Positions 10,106 to 20,123 of a DNA stretch of 64,000 nucleotides are shown here, piece by piece. Location: assembly GCA_946480785.1 (NCBI GenBank), contig CAMLLD010000022.1, forward strand, positions 6,166-70,165, in the 5' to 3' direction. The position numbers were made by a program, and so were the translations under genes. Numbering within the stretch: position 1 is the first letter of the stretch; every line of letters starts with the position of its first letter. The DNA is from an uncultured Blastocatellia bacterium (GTDB lineage: Bacteria; Acidobacteriota; Blastocatellia; Pyrinomonadales; Pyrinomonadaceae). The notes below the pieces were generated by a model. The model made no database searches and was not told where the DNA came from. It was given only the letters and a program-made list of their open reading frames with translations.

Positions 10106-11038
10106 TCATTTGCTCGTGTCCGGGGCGGGTCGCCGGGTGCGTGCGGTGGTTCGTTTGTACTGCTTGCTTATCTTCTTCACGTAGTTGCGGGTCTCGGCGT
10201 AAGGCGGGACCTTGTGGCCAAATTTAATGACCGCTCCCTCGCCGGCGTTGTAGCTCGCGAGGACCAGATCGACGCGGTTGTTGAACTTGTTCAGCAGCTC
10301 GCGCAGGTAGCGCGTTCCGCCCGCGATGTTTTGCGCCGGATCGTGCGGCCGCCGCACGCCGTAGCGTGAGCCTGTTCCCGGCATCAACTGCATCAGGCCG
10401 CGCGCGCCTTTCGGCGACACGGCGTGCGTGTTGAAGTGCGACTCCTGCTCCATCACCAGAAAGATCAAATAAGGATCAACGTTGTACTTGTTTCCGTTCT
10501 GGCGAATGAGGCTGTCGAGACCCGGCCGGCCCGTGCTCCAACCACGATCTTTCTTGCTTGAACTGGCGACGGCAGTCGCGGTGTCTTCGAGTTCGACGCG
10601 ATCGATGCGCACGGCGTCGATGAAGATCGACATACCGCCGCGCTTGTACCAGACGCCGTCTGGTGATTGGCTGGCGCTCTCGGCTTCGACGCGCGCGCCG
10701 CCTTTTAAATAGATCCACGTTGGACCATCGAAATTGCCCTTGTTCGTCGGCGGCGGTTGCGCGATGACGTCGGACGCATCGAAGTGGTCGTCGTCGTTTG
10801 TCGATTTCTCTTCGGCTGGAGCTTGCTGCGGTTCGATCCGTTCGATCTTCTTGACTCTGTCTTTCGGAAGCACGTTGCTAACACCACCACGGCGATACCA
10901 AACGCCCTGCGGCGATTCCCACGCGTCATCGACGGACATGTAAGAACCGTCGGCGAGTTTCAAACGCACTTGCGTCTGCGCGAAGGCAGAGCTCGCACAG
11001 ATCACAACAACCAGGATTCCATAAGACAGTCGCGTCAT
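10106..11038 (-). CDS. Secreted lytic transglycosylase with two N-terminal repeats
   Basis: About 310 residues from the ATG at 11038, which begins a signal peptide (MTRLSYGILVVVICASSAFA); an upstream in-frame ATG would overlap the ATPase gene and spoil the signal. Two similar about 40-residue units follow (ending WYRRGGVSNVLPKDRVKKIE and WYKRGGMSIFIDAVRIDRVE). The C-terminal SLT domain has the catalytic Glu in VMEQESHFNTHAVSPKGARG, then LMQLMPGT and ASYNAGEGAV. It cleaves peptidoglycan in the periplasm. It is the last gene of the Tad run, so it probably opens the wall for pilus assembly. Confidence 0.88.
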   Translation of the reverse strand: MTRLSYGILVVVICASSAFAQTQVRLKLADGSYMSVDDAWESPQGVWYRRGGVSNVLPKDRVKKIERIEPQQAPAEEKSTNDDDHFDASDVIAQPPPTNKGNFDGPTWIYLKGGARVEAESASQSPDGVWYKRGGMSIFIDAVRIDRVELEDTATAVASSSKKDRGWSTGRPGLDSLIRQNGNKYNVDPYLIFLVMEQESHFNTHAVSPKGARGLMQLMPGTGSRYGVRRPHDPAQNIAGGTRYLRELLNKFNNRVDLVLASYNAGEGAVIKFGHKVPPYAETRNYVKKISKQYKRTTARTRRPAPDTSK

Positions 11039-11048
11039 GATTTCGCTT

Positions 11049-12416
11049 CTACAGCTCCAGCGGATCGGCCGGCGCACGCTCAATCTTCGTCTCCGCTATC
11101 TGCACGGGCGCTGCCGGTGTTTGCCCCGTCGCGAACGAATGTGCCGTGCCGAAGTAGTTCCGCCACGCGATGTCGATGATCTGCGGCGTCAACTTGAGCT
11201 GGTGTTTTTCAAACAAACAAATGTCAGTGGCGCGATCGAGCAGGTCGCGCGGCTCGCAACCTTTCATCTGCCGCCGCTCGAAACGATACTTCGTCAGGAT
11301 GTGGTCCAACACCGGCTGCTCGACGGTGATGTTACGTCGTTTCGCCTGCTGCCGGAAAATCGCGGAGTAAGCTTCCGCGGTCGGCGGCTCGACGCGCGCG
11401 CGATAACCCATGCGGCGCAGGAACGCCTGGTCCGCGAGATCCTTCTCGTCGAGGTTTGTCGAAAACACGACGAGCTGTTCGAACGGAACTTCGATCTTTT
11501 TGCCGGTGTGCAGCGCCAGGTAATCGACGCGCCTTTCGAGCGGCACGATCCAGCGATTCAAAAGATCCTGCGGCGCCACCCGCTGCCGGCCAAAGTCGTC
11601 GATGACGAGCGTGCCGCCATTTGATTTCATTTGAAACGGCGCTTCATAAAACTTCGCCGCTTCGCTCCACGTCAAGTCCGCGTTCTCCAACGTCAATTCA
11701 CCACCGACGACGACGAGCGGACGTTGAATCAAAACCCAGCGACGATCGAACTCCGCCGGAGTTTCGTCCGCCGGCATCGGTTCGTGACAATGCGAGTCGA
11801 AGACGCGAATGATTTGACCGTCGATCTCAACGGCGTACGGAATCCAAATTCCGCCGGCCAGCGCACCGTTGATTCGTTCGGCCACTGCGGTCTTTCCGGT
11901 TCCCGGAAGACCGGTTAAAAATAGCGAGCGACGCGAGTTAATTACGCAGCCGAGCGTTTGCAGCAACGACTCGGGCAATACCAGATCGTGAAAGGCCTGG
12001 CGCACCGTCTCCATCGACGCCGTGTTCGACGGAATCGATTGCAGCTTCATCATGTGCGTGTAGTCGCGCAGCGAGACGGGCGCTGGACCAACGTACCCAC
12101 AGACCGACAACAACCGCGAAAGACGATCCCATCCGTGGTCCAACATCGCATAACGCGTCGAACCAACCGCCGACTGCAGCTTCACTTCGATCAGCTTTTC
12201 GCGATAGAGCTTTTGCAGCAGATCTTCGGTAAGCGAGCGCGGCAGGTTGATTTGCTCGGCAACGTTGTTGGTCGTCGGCTCGGGCAGCATGGCGACGTGT
12301 TTCAGCACCAGGTCGCAAAGAAAGCCTTCGGAGACGCCGGTGTCGCGCAGCTCTTCCGGCAGCGGCGGGCCCATGCTCTCGATTTCCGCGCGGGTCAGGA
12401 TCGTCGTGTGGGACAT
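11049..12416 (-). CDS. AAA+ ATPase in Tad locus
   Basis: 455 residues. Residues 1-100 look like a winged-helix region (LPRSLTEDLLQKLYREKLIE). Walker A is FLTGLPGTGKTAVAERI (about residues 166-182) and Walker B is GGTLVIDDFGRQ. The sequence STNLDEKDLADQAFLRRMGY contains sensor-1 and arginine-finger-like residues. The resemblance is to MoxR/RavA-type ATPases rather than to the secretion ATPase CpaF. It sits between the TPR gene and the lytic transglycosylase. A chaperone-like or regulatory role in pilus assembly is inferred only from position. Confidence 0.8.
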   Translation of the reverse strand: MSHTTILTRAEIESMGPPLPEELRDTGVSEGFLCDLVLKHVAMLPEPTTNNVAEQINLPRSLTEDLLQKLYREKLIEVKLQSAVGSTRYAMLDHGWDRLSRLLSVCGYVGPAPVSLRDYTHMMKLQSIPSNTASMETVRQAFHDLVLPESLLQTLGCVINSRRSLFLTGLPGTGKTAVAERINGALAGGIWIPYAVEIDGQIIRVFDSHCHEPMPADETPAEFDRRWVLIQRPLVVVGGELTLENADLTWSEAAKFYEAPFQMKSNGGTLVIDDFGRQRVAPQDLLNRWIVPLERRVDYLALHTGKKIEVPFEQLVVFSTNLDEKDLADQAFLRRMGYRARVEPPTAEAYSAIFRQQAKRRNITVEQPVLDHILTKYRFERRQMKGCEPRDLLDRATDICLFEKHQLKLTPQIIDIAWRNYFGTAHSFATGQTPAAPVQIAETKIERAPADPLEL

Positions 12417-12445
12417 GTGGGGTCCTCTCTAATTAATGGGATCTA

Positions 12446-13408
12446 TCAGCGGCCAACAGACACGGTGCCGTTCGAGGCAAGCGCGAGCGCCATGCGCGCG
12501 TTCTCCGCATCCGTGGAGCGGCCGACGCGCTGATAAAGATCCGTCAGGCGTCGCAACGCAATCGTGTTGTTCGCATCGATCTCACGCGCCGCTTCGTAGT
12601 AACGGATCGCGTCTTCCTCGCGAGCGAAGCGCTCCATCATCTTGGCCATGTTGAGATTTCCATTTAACTGGCCAGTCGCGCGTGTGAACGCCTTGTAAGC
12701 TTCGTCGACTTTGCCGAGACGGCAATACGCGAGACCGAGATTGTTGAGAATGCGTTCGTCAGTCGGCGCGAGTTTCGCGGCGCGTTTGAGACGATCCACC
12801 GCCGCGCGGTAGTTACCATTTTGATAAAGCGAGAAGCCGAGGTTGTTCAACGTCTCAGCGTCTTCTTCGAGCTTGACGGCGCGCTCAAACGAATCCTTCG
12901 CGCGATCTGCAAACCCCTTCTTGTCATACGCAACGCCGAGGAGGTTGTGCGCTTCGGTCAACTTCGGATCGAGCGACACGGCGAGGGAAAGCGCCGAGAT
13001 CGCGTCGTTGTAATTCCCTGCCAACAAGAACTCGCGACCGGCTTCCAGATGCTCGCGCGCGGAACTCGCCGGCGTCATCTTCTTTTCACTCTGATTACGC
13101 GCGTCGTCGACGCGGGTCACACCGGCTGATTCAAACTTTTCCACATCCTTTTCCGTTAGGCGGTGCAATTTGTTTTCATCGTCGCCGCGACCGAAAAGGT
13201 GACCGATAGCTTTGAACGGCGCCGCAATGACTTTGACGATCTTGTTGCCGCCCTTCTTCGGTTGCACTCCGACTTCCGAGCCAGAGTCTTCGAGCACGTT
13301 CGCATCCGGATCGCCCTCACGTTGGATCGTCGAAGCGCTCCACATCGCGGTCGCCGCGACGGTCACTACCAAAGCAATTAGAATCGCAATGATTCTGCGT
13401 TTGTTCAT
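12446..13408 (-). CDS. TPR protein of Tad locus (TadD-like)
   Basis: 320 residues from MNKRRIIAILIALVVTVAAT, an N-terminal membrane anchor or signal; an earlier GTG at 13444 would run into tadC. The C-terminal two thirds consist of tetratricopeptide repeats (for example AHNLLGVAYDKKGFADRAKD and ILNNLGLAYCRLGKVDEAYK). TadD proteins are TPR lipoproteins that help secretin assembly. No lipobox is obvious here, so the TadD assignment rests on position after tadC. Confidence 0.75.
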   Translation of the reverse strand: MNKRRIIAILIALVVTVAATAMWSASTIQREGDPDANVLEDSGSEVGVQPKKGGNKIVKVIAAPFKAIGHLFGRGDDENKLHRLTEKDVEKFESAGVTRVDDARNQSEKKMTPASSAREHLEAGREFLLAGNYNDAISALSLAVSLDPKLTEAHNLLGVAYDKKGFADRAKDSFERAVKLEEDAETLNNLGFSLYQNGNYRAAVDRLKRAAKLAPTDERILNNLGLAYCRLGKVDEAYKAFTRATGQLNGNLNMAKMMERFAREEDAIRYYEAAREIDANNTIALRRLTDLYQRVGRSTDAENARMALALASNGTVSVGR

Positions 13409-13421
13409 TGGTCCAACTCCT

Positions 13422-14360
13422 CTACATCTTGCCCACAGTGTCAATGAGGTTAAGGGCCGCAGGTCCGAGAATCGCGATAAAGAGCGTCGGGAACAGAAAC
13501 AATGCGAGCGGCATCAGCAGTTTGACGGCCGCCTTCTGCGCTTCCTGTTCGGCGCGCTGGCGACGTTTCGTACGAAGCGAATCGGAGAACACGCGCAAGC
13601 CCTTCGCGATCGACGTACCAAACTTGTCGGTCTGGATCAGCATCGCGACCAAACTGCGCAGATCGTCAACACCCGTTCGCTCCGCAAGATTTCGCAGTGC
13701 TTCGTCACGATCGCGGCCGACGCGAATTTCCAGATTCGCGAGCTCGAACTCCGTCGCAATCGCGTGATGCACGTCTTTCAACTCACTGGAGACTTTCATC
13801 ATCGCCGCGTTCAAACCCAAACCGGCTTCGACTGACACGACCATCAAGTCGAGCGCGTCCGCCAAACCCCAACGCAGATCTCGCTGGCGATTGTTCGTAA
13901 TCCGGCGCAGGCAGAAACGCGGCAGAAAGAAGCCGACGACGAATCCGAGAATGATGTAGATGATCGCTTTGTTCAGCGGCCAGGCCATCGCGGCGCACAC
14001 GACTGCGACCAGCAACGGGAAACCGCCCATCGAAGTCAACTGGATCGCGCGATAAATGATCGGCGCTTCGGCCGAACGAAAACCCGCGTGCATCAACTGC
14101 TTTTGCAGCCGCTTCGCTTCGGTCGCGGAGGGCGGCACGAGTTTGTTGAGTGGCGAGGCAAGCCGTTGCGCGATCTCCGCGGCGGGATTGTCGTCCGGCA
14201 TTACCGCCGACTGCATCGTCTCGGCTTTCGCGCCATCTTTAGCATTGAGGCGGCGCAGTCTTTCAGTCGCAGCGCTCTGCGGTTTATAGAGCAGCCAGTA
14301 AACACCCAGCATTCCGAGTGAGATACAAACGAAAGTTGAAATACCAATGATTAAGATCAT
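13422..14360 (-). CDS. tadC: Type II secretion F family protein TadC
   Basis: 312 residues. There is an N-terminal membrane segment (MILIIGISTFVCISLGMLGV), further hydrophobic segments (FPLLVAVVCAAMAWPLNKAI, IIYIILGFVVGFFLPRFC), and a T2SSF domain with GLADALDLMVVSVEAGLGLN. TadB and TadC form the inner-membrane platform on which the CpaF ATPase acts. It lies 18 bp downstream of tadB. The family call is firm, and order in the operon distinguishes it as TadC. Confidence 0.9.
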   Translation of the reverse strand: MILIIGISTFVCISLGMLGVYWLLYKPQSAATERLRRLNAKDGAKAETMQSAVMPDDNPAAEIAQRLASPLNKLVPPSATEAKRLQKQLMHAGFRSAEAPIIYRAIQLTSMGGFPLLVAVVCAAMAWPLNKAIIYIILGFVVGFFLPRFCLRRITNNRQRDLRWGLADALDLMVVSVEAGLGLNAAMMKVSSELKDVHHAIATEFELANLEIRVGRDRDEALRNLAERTGVDDLRSLVAMLIQTDKFGTSIAKGLRVFSDSLRTKRRQRAEQEAQKAAVKLLMPLALFLFPTLFIAILGPAALNLIDTVGKM

Positions 14361-14378
14361 CGCTCGGCCTTTTCCTTG

Positions 14379-15344
14379 CTAGATTTTGATCTTCAAAATC
14401 TTTCGCACGATCAACATACCGGTGACCTGCATGAACAGCGCGATCGCGATCAGGTAATGACCGCGCGGGTCTTTCCACAAGACGCTCATGTACTCGGGAT
14501 TCATCACCGTCACTGCGAGCGCAACGAAGATCGGCAAGCCGCACAATAACCACGCCGACATGCGCGAACTCGTCGTCAACGTCTTCAAGTCGCCGAGAAT
14601 GCGGAACCGTTCGCGAATCGTGTAGGAGACTTTCTCCAGAATCTCGGCGAGGTTGCCGCCGGTCTCGCGTTGAATGAGGATCGCCGTCACGCACATCTTC
14701 AGATCGAGGATCGGCATGCGTTGCGTCAGGTTCTCGAGCGCGAGCTTTAGCGAGAGGCCGAGGTTCTGCTCTTCGTAAGCTTTGCGAAACTCGGTCGCGA
14801 GCGGCTCCGGCATCTCGAGCGAAACCATATGCAGCGCTTCCGAGAACGCGTGTCCGGCGCTTAACGCGCGGCTGACCAAATCGAGTGCGTCCGGAAGCTG
14901 TTCGAGAAACGCGTCGAACCGTTTCTTACGCCGCCAGTAAACGTGGACCAACGGCAACGCGGCGCAACCCAGACCCGCTAGGATCATGAGCGGAATGAAA
15001 ACCGTGAGCACCGACGCCGCGAGCGCGCCGAGCATGCCGGCCATGAACGAAAACATGAGCAGGCGTGACGGCGTGATATGCAGATCCGCCTGGTCCAACA
15101 TGCGCTTCAACTGCAACGCCGCCTGAAGATTGATCAGCGTGCGGTTGACCCAGGGAATTTCGCTCATCAACTCGTTGCGAGCGAGCACTACCTCGATGTC
15201 TTCGGTTTGCGCGGAGTGGAGCAAAGCTTCCGACAGGCGCTTCTGCAGACGCGCGCGTTTCTGTTCTGTTCCGTGCGTGGCAAACAGATAAGCGCCCAGC
15301 ACAAGGAACAACGCAAAAACGAATACGAGAAACGAGATCAGCAT
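14379..15344 (-). CDS. tadB: Type II secretion F family protein TadB
   Basis: 321 residues. It has an N-terminal transmembrane segment (LISFLVFVFALFLVLGAYLF), a central double hydrophobic segment, and the T2SSF core with LPDALDLVSRALSAGHAFSE and QRETGGNLAEILEKVSYTIR. The C-terminus has another pair of membrane helices. It is an inner-membrane platform component of the Tad secretion machine. The start lies 6 bp downstream of the cpaF stop, so the two are tightly coupled. Confidence 0.9.
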   Translation of the reverse strand: MLISFLVFVFALFLVLGAYLFATHGTEQKRARLQKRLSEALLHSAQTEDIEVVLARNELMSEIPWVNRTLINLQAALQLKRMLDQADLHITPSRLLMFSFMAGMLGALAASVLTVFIPLMILAGLGCAALPLVHVYWRRKKRFDAFLEQLPDALDLVSRALSAGHAFSEALHMVSLEMPEPLATEFRKAYEEQNLGLSLKLALENLTQRMPILDLKMCVTAILIQRETGGNLAEILEKVSYTIRERFRILGDLKTLTTSSRMSAWLLCGLPIFVALAVTVMNPEYMSVLWKDPRGHYLIAIALFMQVTGMLIVRKILKIKI

Positions 15345-15350
15345 GGCGAG

Positions 15351-16679
<1,329 letters not shown>

Positions 16680-16712
16680 GATGTGTTTTTTCCGGTGCGG
16701 AGGGCTGCGTTG

Positions 16713-17948
16713 CTAGACCTTTTCCATTGATGTTTCAAGCTTGAACTTCGCCTGCGCTTGCGCGGGCTGTTTCTTCAAAAACGAATTCCAGAAAGCACGA
16801 CGCGGTTTCGCTTCGTTGAGCGGCACGACGCCGAGCGAGATTTCCTGCGCGATACGGCGAATCTCGAGCGCGATCTTCGAACCCGGCTCTGACTGGACCA
16901 GCGGCGTGCCGAGATTGATCGAGCTCACCGCGGTCTGATAATCGCTGGGCACAAAGCCGACCACCGGCTCGCCAAGAAACTTCTCCACCTGGCGCAGATC
17001 GAGATCGATCTGTTTGCTCCAGCGGTTCACCACGATGCGTACTTTCTTGCGCGGATAACCGAGCCGATCGAAGATTTCGAGCGCGCGTTGTGTGCTGCGA
17101 ATGGCGGGAATGTCGAGCGTCAGAATCAGGACGATCTCGTCTGACTGATCGAGCGCGGCGAGCGTGATCGAATCGAAGGTGTGCTGCGGATCGAGCACAA
17201 CGTAATCATAGTGTTCGCGCAGTTTTTGCAAGACTTCAAACACGTGCTGCGGTTCGATCTCATCAGCCGAGTCGGCTTCGCGCGGCGCGGCGAGTAACGA
17301 GAGATGTTTGGAGTGCGGCGTGACGAGCGTATTGATCAACGACTCGTCGAGACGATTCCGCTTCTCGACCATGTCGGCGATCGAATACTTCGGCTCGACC
17401 CCGAGAAACAGCGGCAAATCGCCGGCTTGTAGATTTAAATCGACGAGAACGGTTTTCGCGTTGGTGGCGGCGCCGAAGTTGGTGGCGATGAATGAAGTGC
17501 CGCAGCCGCCCTTGCTAGAGAACACTGCGATCATGCGGCCCTGTTTGCGTTGCGTTTCGACGAGTTGCTTATTGCAAAACTCGCCCACGCGATCGAGCAC
17601 CGTGCGCAGTTCGTCGGCGCTGATCGGAATCCGCAGAAACTCACGCGCGCCCGCACGCATGCTACCGATGATCATGTCCGGCGACGCGTTCTGCGCGGCT
17701 GAAATAATGGTGGTCTGCGGACACTCGGCGTTCAAACGCTCGATGAACCTGACCGCCTGTTCCGCGTTTGGACCAAGCGCGATGATCGCGGCGTTTGGTT
17801 TCAAACGAACGATCTCTTCATAGAGCTGATCGGTGTCGTTGCCCCCGGCCAGCAGCTTGACGCGTTCTTCGGCCGAAAGAGCGCGGCGAATCTCTTTGAA
17901 GTTGTCGAGCCCGGTGCTTAGGACTACTACTGAGATTAGTTCGGTCAT
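16713..17948 (-). CDS. cpaE: CpaE/TadZ-like pilus localisation ATPase
   Basis: 411 residues from the ATG at 17948 (MTELISVVVLSTG); an earlier ATG at 17984 would overlap the TadE gene. The N-terminal about 130 residues look like an atypical receiver domain (MIIGSMRAGAREFLRIPISA resembles its end). The C-terminal ParA/MinD-type ATPase has the deviant Walker A VFSSKGGCGTSFIATNFGAA and then VLVDLNLQAGDLPLFLG. CpaE/TadZ proteins place the pilus machine at a cell pole. Confidence 0.9.
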   Translation of the reverse strand: MTELISVVVLSTGLDNFKEIRRALSAEERVKLLAGGNDTDQLYEEIVRLKPNAAIIALGPNAEQAVRFIERLNAECPQTTIISAAQNASPDMIIGSMRAGAREFLRIPISADELRTVLDRVGEFCNKQLVETQRKQGRMIAVFSSKGGCGTSFIATNFGAATNAKTVLVDLNLQAGDLPLFLGVEPKYSIADMVEKRNRLDESLINTLVTPHSKHLSLLAAPREADSADEIEPQHVFEVLQKLREHYDYVVLDPQHTFDSITLAALDQSDEIVLILTLDIPAIRSTQRALEIFDRLGYPRKKVRIVVNRWSKQIDLDLRQVEKFLGEPVVGFVPSDYQTAVSSINLGTPLVQSEPGSKIALEIRRIAQEISLGVVPLNEAKPRRAFWNSFLKKQPAQAQAKFKLETSMEKV

Positions 17949-17955
17949 TTTTTCC

Positions 17956-18402
17956 TCAGACGTTGCCGGGAATGAAGCCGGCACTCTCGGCCGTTAACGT
18001 GGTGGTGTAACTCGGCATCGTGATCGTCGTGCCGATGATGGGGATGACAAACTGGAACTGGTAGTTGGTGATGCTTACCGATACCGTGCCGTCGTTCAGT
18101 CCGAAGTTGTTGTAAGTGACGTTGACGTTTGCGGTCGTCAGGTTATTGATCATCGGCTGGCCGCCGCCCGCGGGATCGCCGTAGACCACGACGTTCTTCA
18201 CCTGATCGGCGTCGTTTACAGAATGCATCGTGGCGTAACGCGCGCCGCGACGTGCCGCATCGGTCAGCGCGTTGTGTACCCACAAAGCGCGGCCGAACTC
18301 CATCACGCCAAACATCGCGGTGAGAAACACCGTGACACCGATCGAAAACTCAACCAGCGTCGATCCTCGTTCGTTCTTGCGACAGCTCTTAATGCGCAGC
18401 AT
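17956..18402 (-). CDS. TadE-like pseudopilin (first copy downstream)
   Basis: 148 residues. A short basic head is followed by RGSTLVEFSIGVTVFLTAMF and GVMEFGRALWVHNALTDAAR, the typical TadE membrane segment with a conserved Glu and the GRA-A-R region. TadE and TadF are minor pseudopilins processed by the CpaA/TadV peptidase. The stop lies 8 bp before the chosen cpaE start. It is similar in style to its upstream neighbour, so the pair may have arisen by duplication. Confidence 0.87.
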   Translation of the reverse strand: MLRIKSCRKNERGSTLVEFSIGVTVFLTAMFGVMEFGRALWVHNALTDAARRGARYATMHSVNDADQVKNVVVYGDPAGGGQPMINNLTTANVNVTYNNFGLNDGTVSVSITNYQFQFVIPIIGTTITMPSYTTTLTAESAGFIPGNV

Positions 18403-18414
18403 GGTTGTGGCTCC

Positions 18415-18942
18415 TTACAGCGAAGGTTGCGTGAGCAGGTAATGCATCGTCACACTCGGTTTCACGTCGACGTTCAGCGACAGCGAACTGTTGTTGAGCA
18501 TCTTGCCGAGATCGAAGACCGGCGTGTGTTTGTAGTTGACGATGCTGACCTTCACCAGGTCCGGCACTCCCGCGGTGCCGCCCTGATACTCGACGGTGAC
18601 GTTCGCAGTGGTGAGTCCGGTCAGGATTGGTGAACCGGTGCCGGCAGTGTTGCCGTAAACAACGAGGTTCTTGGCGTTCGCCTGCCAGTTGGTGGTGTTG
18701 CTGACGGCTGATTTCGCGGCCAGATACCGCGCGCCGACACGCGCGCCTTTGGCGACGGTCGAGTACTCGTAAAAGTAGCGACCAAACTCCGCGACACCAG
18801 CAAACAGAAACATCAGTATCGGTAACACGATTGCGAGCTCGACGAGCTGCACGCCGCGATCGTCGCGGCGAAAACGGTTCAACCAATGCAGCCGGCGCGA
18901 GCGTCGCACATTGCGAATTTTCTTTAGGCGATGGTGCATCAT
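18415..18942 (-). CDS. TadE-like pseudopilin (second copy)
   Basis: 175 residues. A strongly basic N-terminal about 30 residues precedes VQLVELAIVLPILMFLFAGV and AEFGRYFYEYSTVAKGARVG, the TadE membrane segment and its conserved GRY-A-R region. The remainder is predicted to be periplasmic and beta-rich. Spacing to the following tadE-like gene is 12 bp. The likely role is a minor pilin or pseudopilin in Flp pilus assembly. Confidence 0.87.
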   Translation of the reverse strand: MMHHRLKKIRNVRRSRRLHWLNRFRRDDRGVQLVELAIVLPILMFLFAGVAEFGRYFYEYSTVAKGARVGARYLAAKSAVSNTTNWQANAKNLVVYGNTAGTGSPILTGLTTANVTVEYQGGTAGVPDLVKVSIVNYKHTPVFDLGKMLNNSSLSLNVDVKPSVTMHYLLTQPSL

Positions 18943-18952
18943 AGTTGCCGCC

Positions 18953-20074
18953 TTATTTGTAAAGAACCGGGACTGCCATCAAGCCATTCGTGGGCGCGCC
19001 GTTCGGATCGAAGCCACCCTGACCGATGACGATGTCGTCGATGTATTCGGCCACGAGGTCGCCGCCGTTACCGCTGCCGACCTTGTTCTGCAAGAAGAAC
19101 GTGCCGAAGCGATCGAACGTGACAGTGTTGCGGCCCTGGTCGTATTGGTCCTGCTTCACGATCGGGATAATGACCACACGACGTCCGTCCACGCCCGTAT
19201 GCGACGGCGCTTTCGTTGGACTGCCGGACTTGTACTGATCGTAGTTGATGTTTTCCTGGATGTTCTTGTCGGGCGGCATGTCGTTGGGATTCACTTGCGA
19301 CGTTTGATAGTCGTCGAAACGCGTGTTCAATCCCTGGCGAACCGCGCCCGCGGTCACACCGGTTTTCGTATCGACTTGATAGACCTCGCCGGGCGCCGCG
19401 CACTTATCCACACCAGCCGCGAGTCCGACGCGCGCATCCTGTCCACCCGAACCAGCGACTGCGAGAATCTGGTAGTTGCCCGGCGAGACCATCCCACCGG
19501 CGCCCGCGCGGAACGTATACGTGTTGCCCGGAGTGATCGGCGTGCCGTAGTCGATCACGGAGACCGGCAGGAAGTTGCAGAACAAATTCAATGGCACGGA
19601 GAGACCTGCGGTCGCGGTCGCCGACAAATTCTTGCTCTTGCCGAGCACAGATCCTGCGAAGGAGACTCCCACGGGAGAATCCTGGGTAGTGACCTGCACG
19701 AAGCGAATTTTCGCGGCCTGTCCCTGCGCCGCCGCTTCGCTCATGTATGGACCATCGAGATTGACGGCAAACAAGACGTTCGCGCGGGGGAAAGTCACGT
19801 TCGTCTTGTTGAAGTCGTAATTGTTCATCGTCGCCACGGCTCGATCCGCCGCCTTCGTAATTCCCAAAGCCGACGTGTTGAGCGCAGACACGGCAGCCAA
19901 TGCTGCCGCGTCTGCTGCGTTCTGCAATTCAGTTTTCGTCAGGTAGAACCTGCTGATATCAACTCCCAAACCAACAGCCAGCAGAATCGACAACATCCCG
20001 ATAGCCGATGTCGCCAGCACTGAACCTCGCTCCCGCTTGTTCTTTCCCGCTTGCTTAATCGTCTGCTGCTTCAT
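18953..20074 (-). CDS. TadG-like pilus assembly protein
   Basis: About 373 residues from the ATG at 20074, which has a strong ribosome binding site (AGAGGGGGAAAAC). The earlier possible start at 20158 overlaps cpaC and has none. The N-terminus has RGSVLATSAIGMLSILLAVG and VDISRFYLTKTELQNAADAA, the Tad-Glp anchor followed by the ALAAVSAL stretch of TadG proteins. The C-terminal region is Gly/Asn-rich and probably exported. No MIDAS motif is obvious. Confidence 0.82.
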   Translation of the reverse strand: MKQQTIKQAGKNKRERGSVLATSAIGMLSILLAVGLGVDISRFYLTKTELQNAADAAALAAVSALNTSALGITKAADRAVATMNNYDFNKTNVTFPRANVLFAVNLDGPYMSEAAAQGQAAKIRFVQVTTQDSPVGVSFAGSVLGKSKNLSATATAGLSVPLNLFCNFLPVSVIDYGTPITPGNTYTFRAGAGGMVSPGNYQILAVAGSGGQDARVGLAAGVDKCAAPGEVYQVDTKTGVTAGAVRQGLNTRFDDYQTSQVNPNDMPPDKNIQENINYDQYKSGSPTKAPSHTGVDGRRVVIIPIVKQDQYDQGRNTVTFDRFGTFFLQNKVGSGNGGDLVAEYIDDIVIGQGGFDPNGAPTNGLMAVPVLYK

Positions 20075-20123
20075 GTTTTCCCCCTCTGTTTGCGAATCGC
20101 GATTTGGTTTCGAGAGGAGTTGT

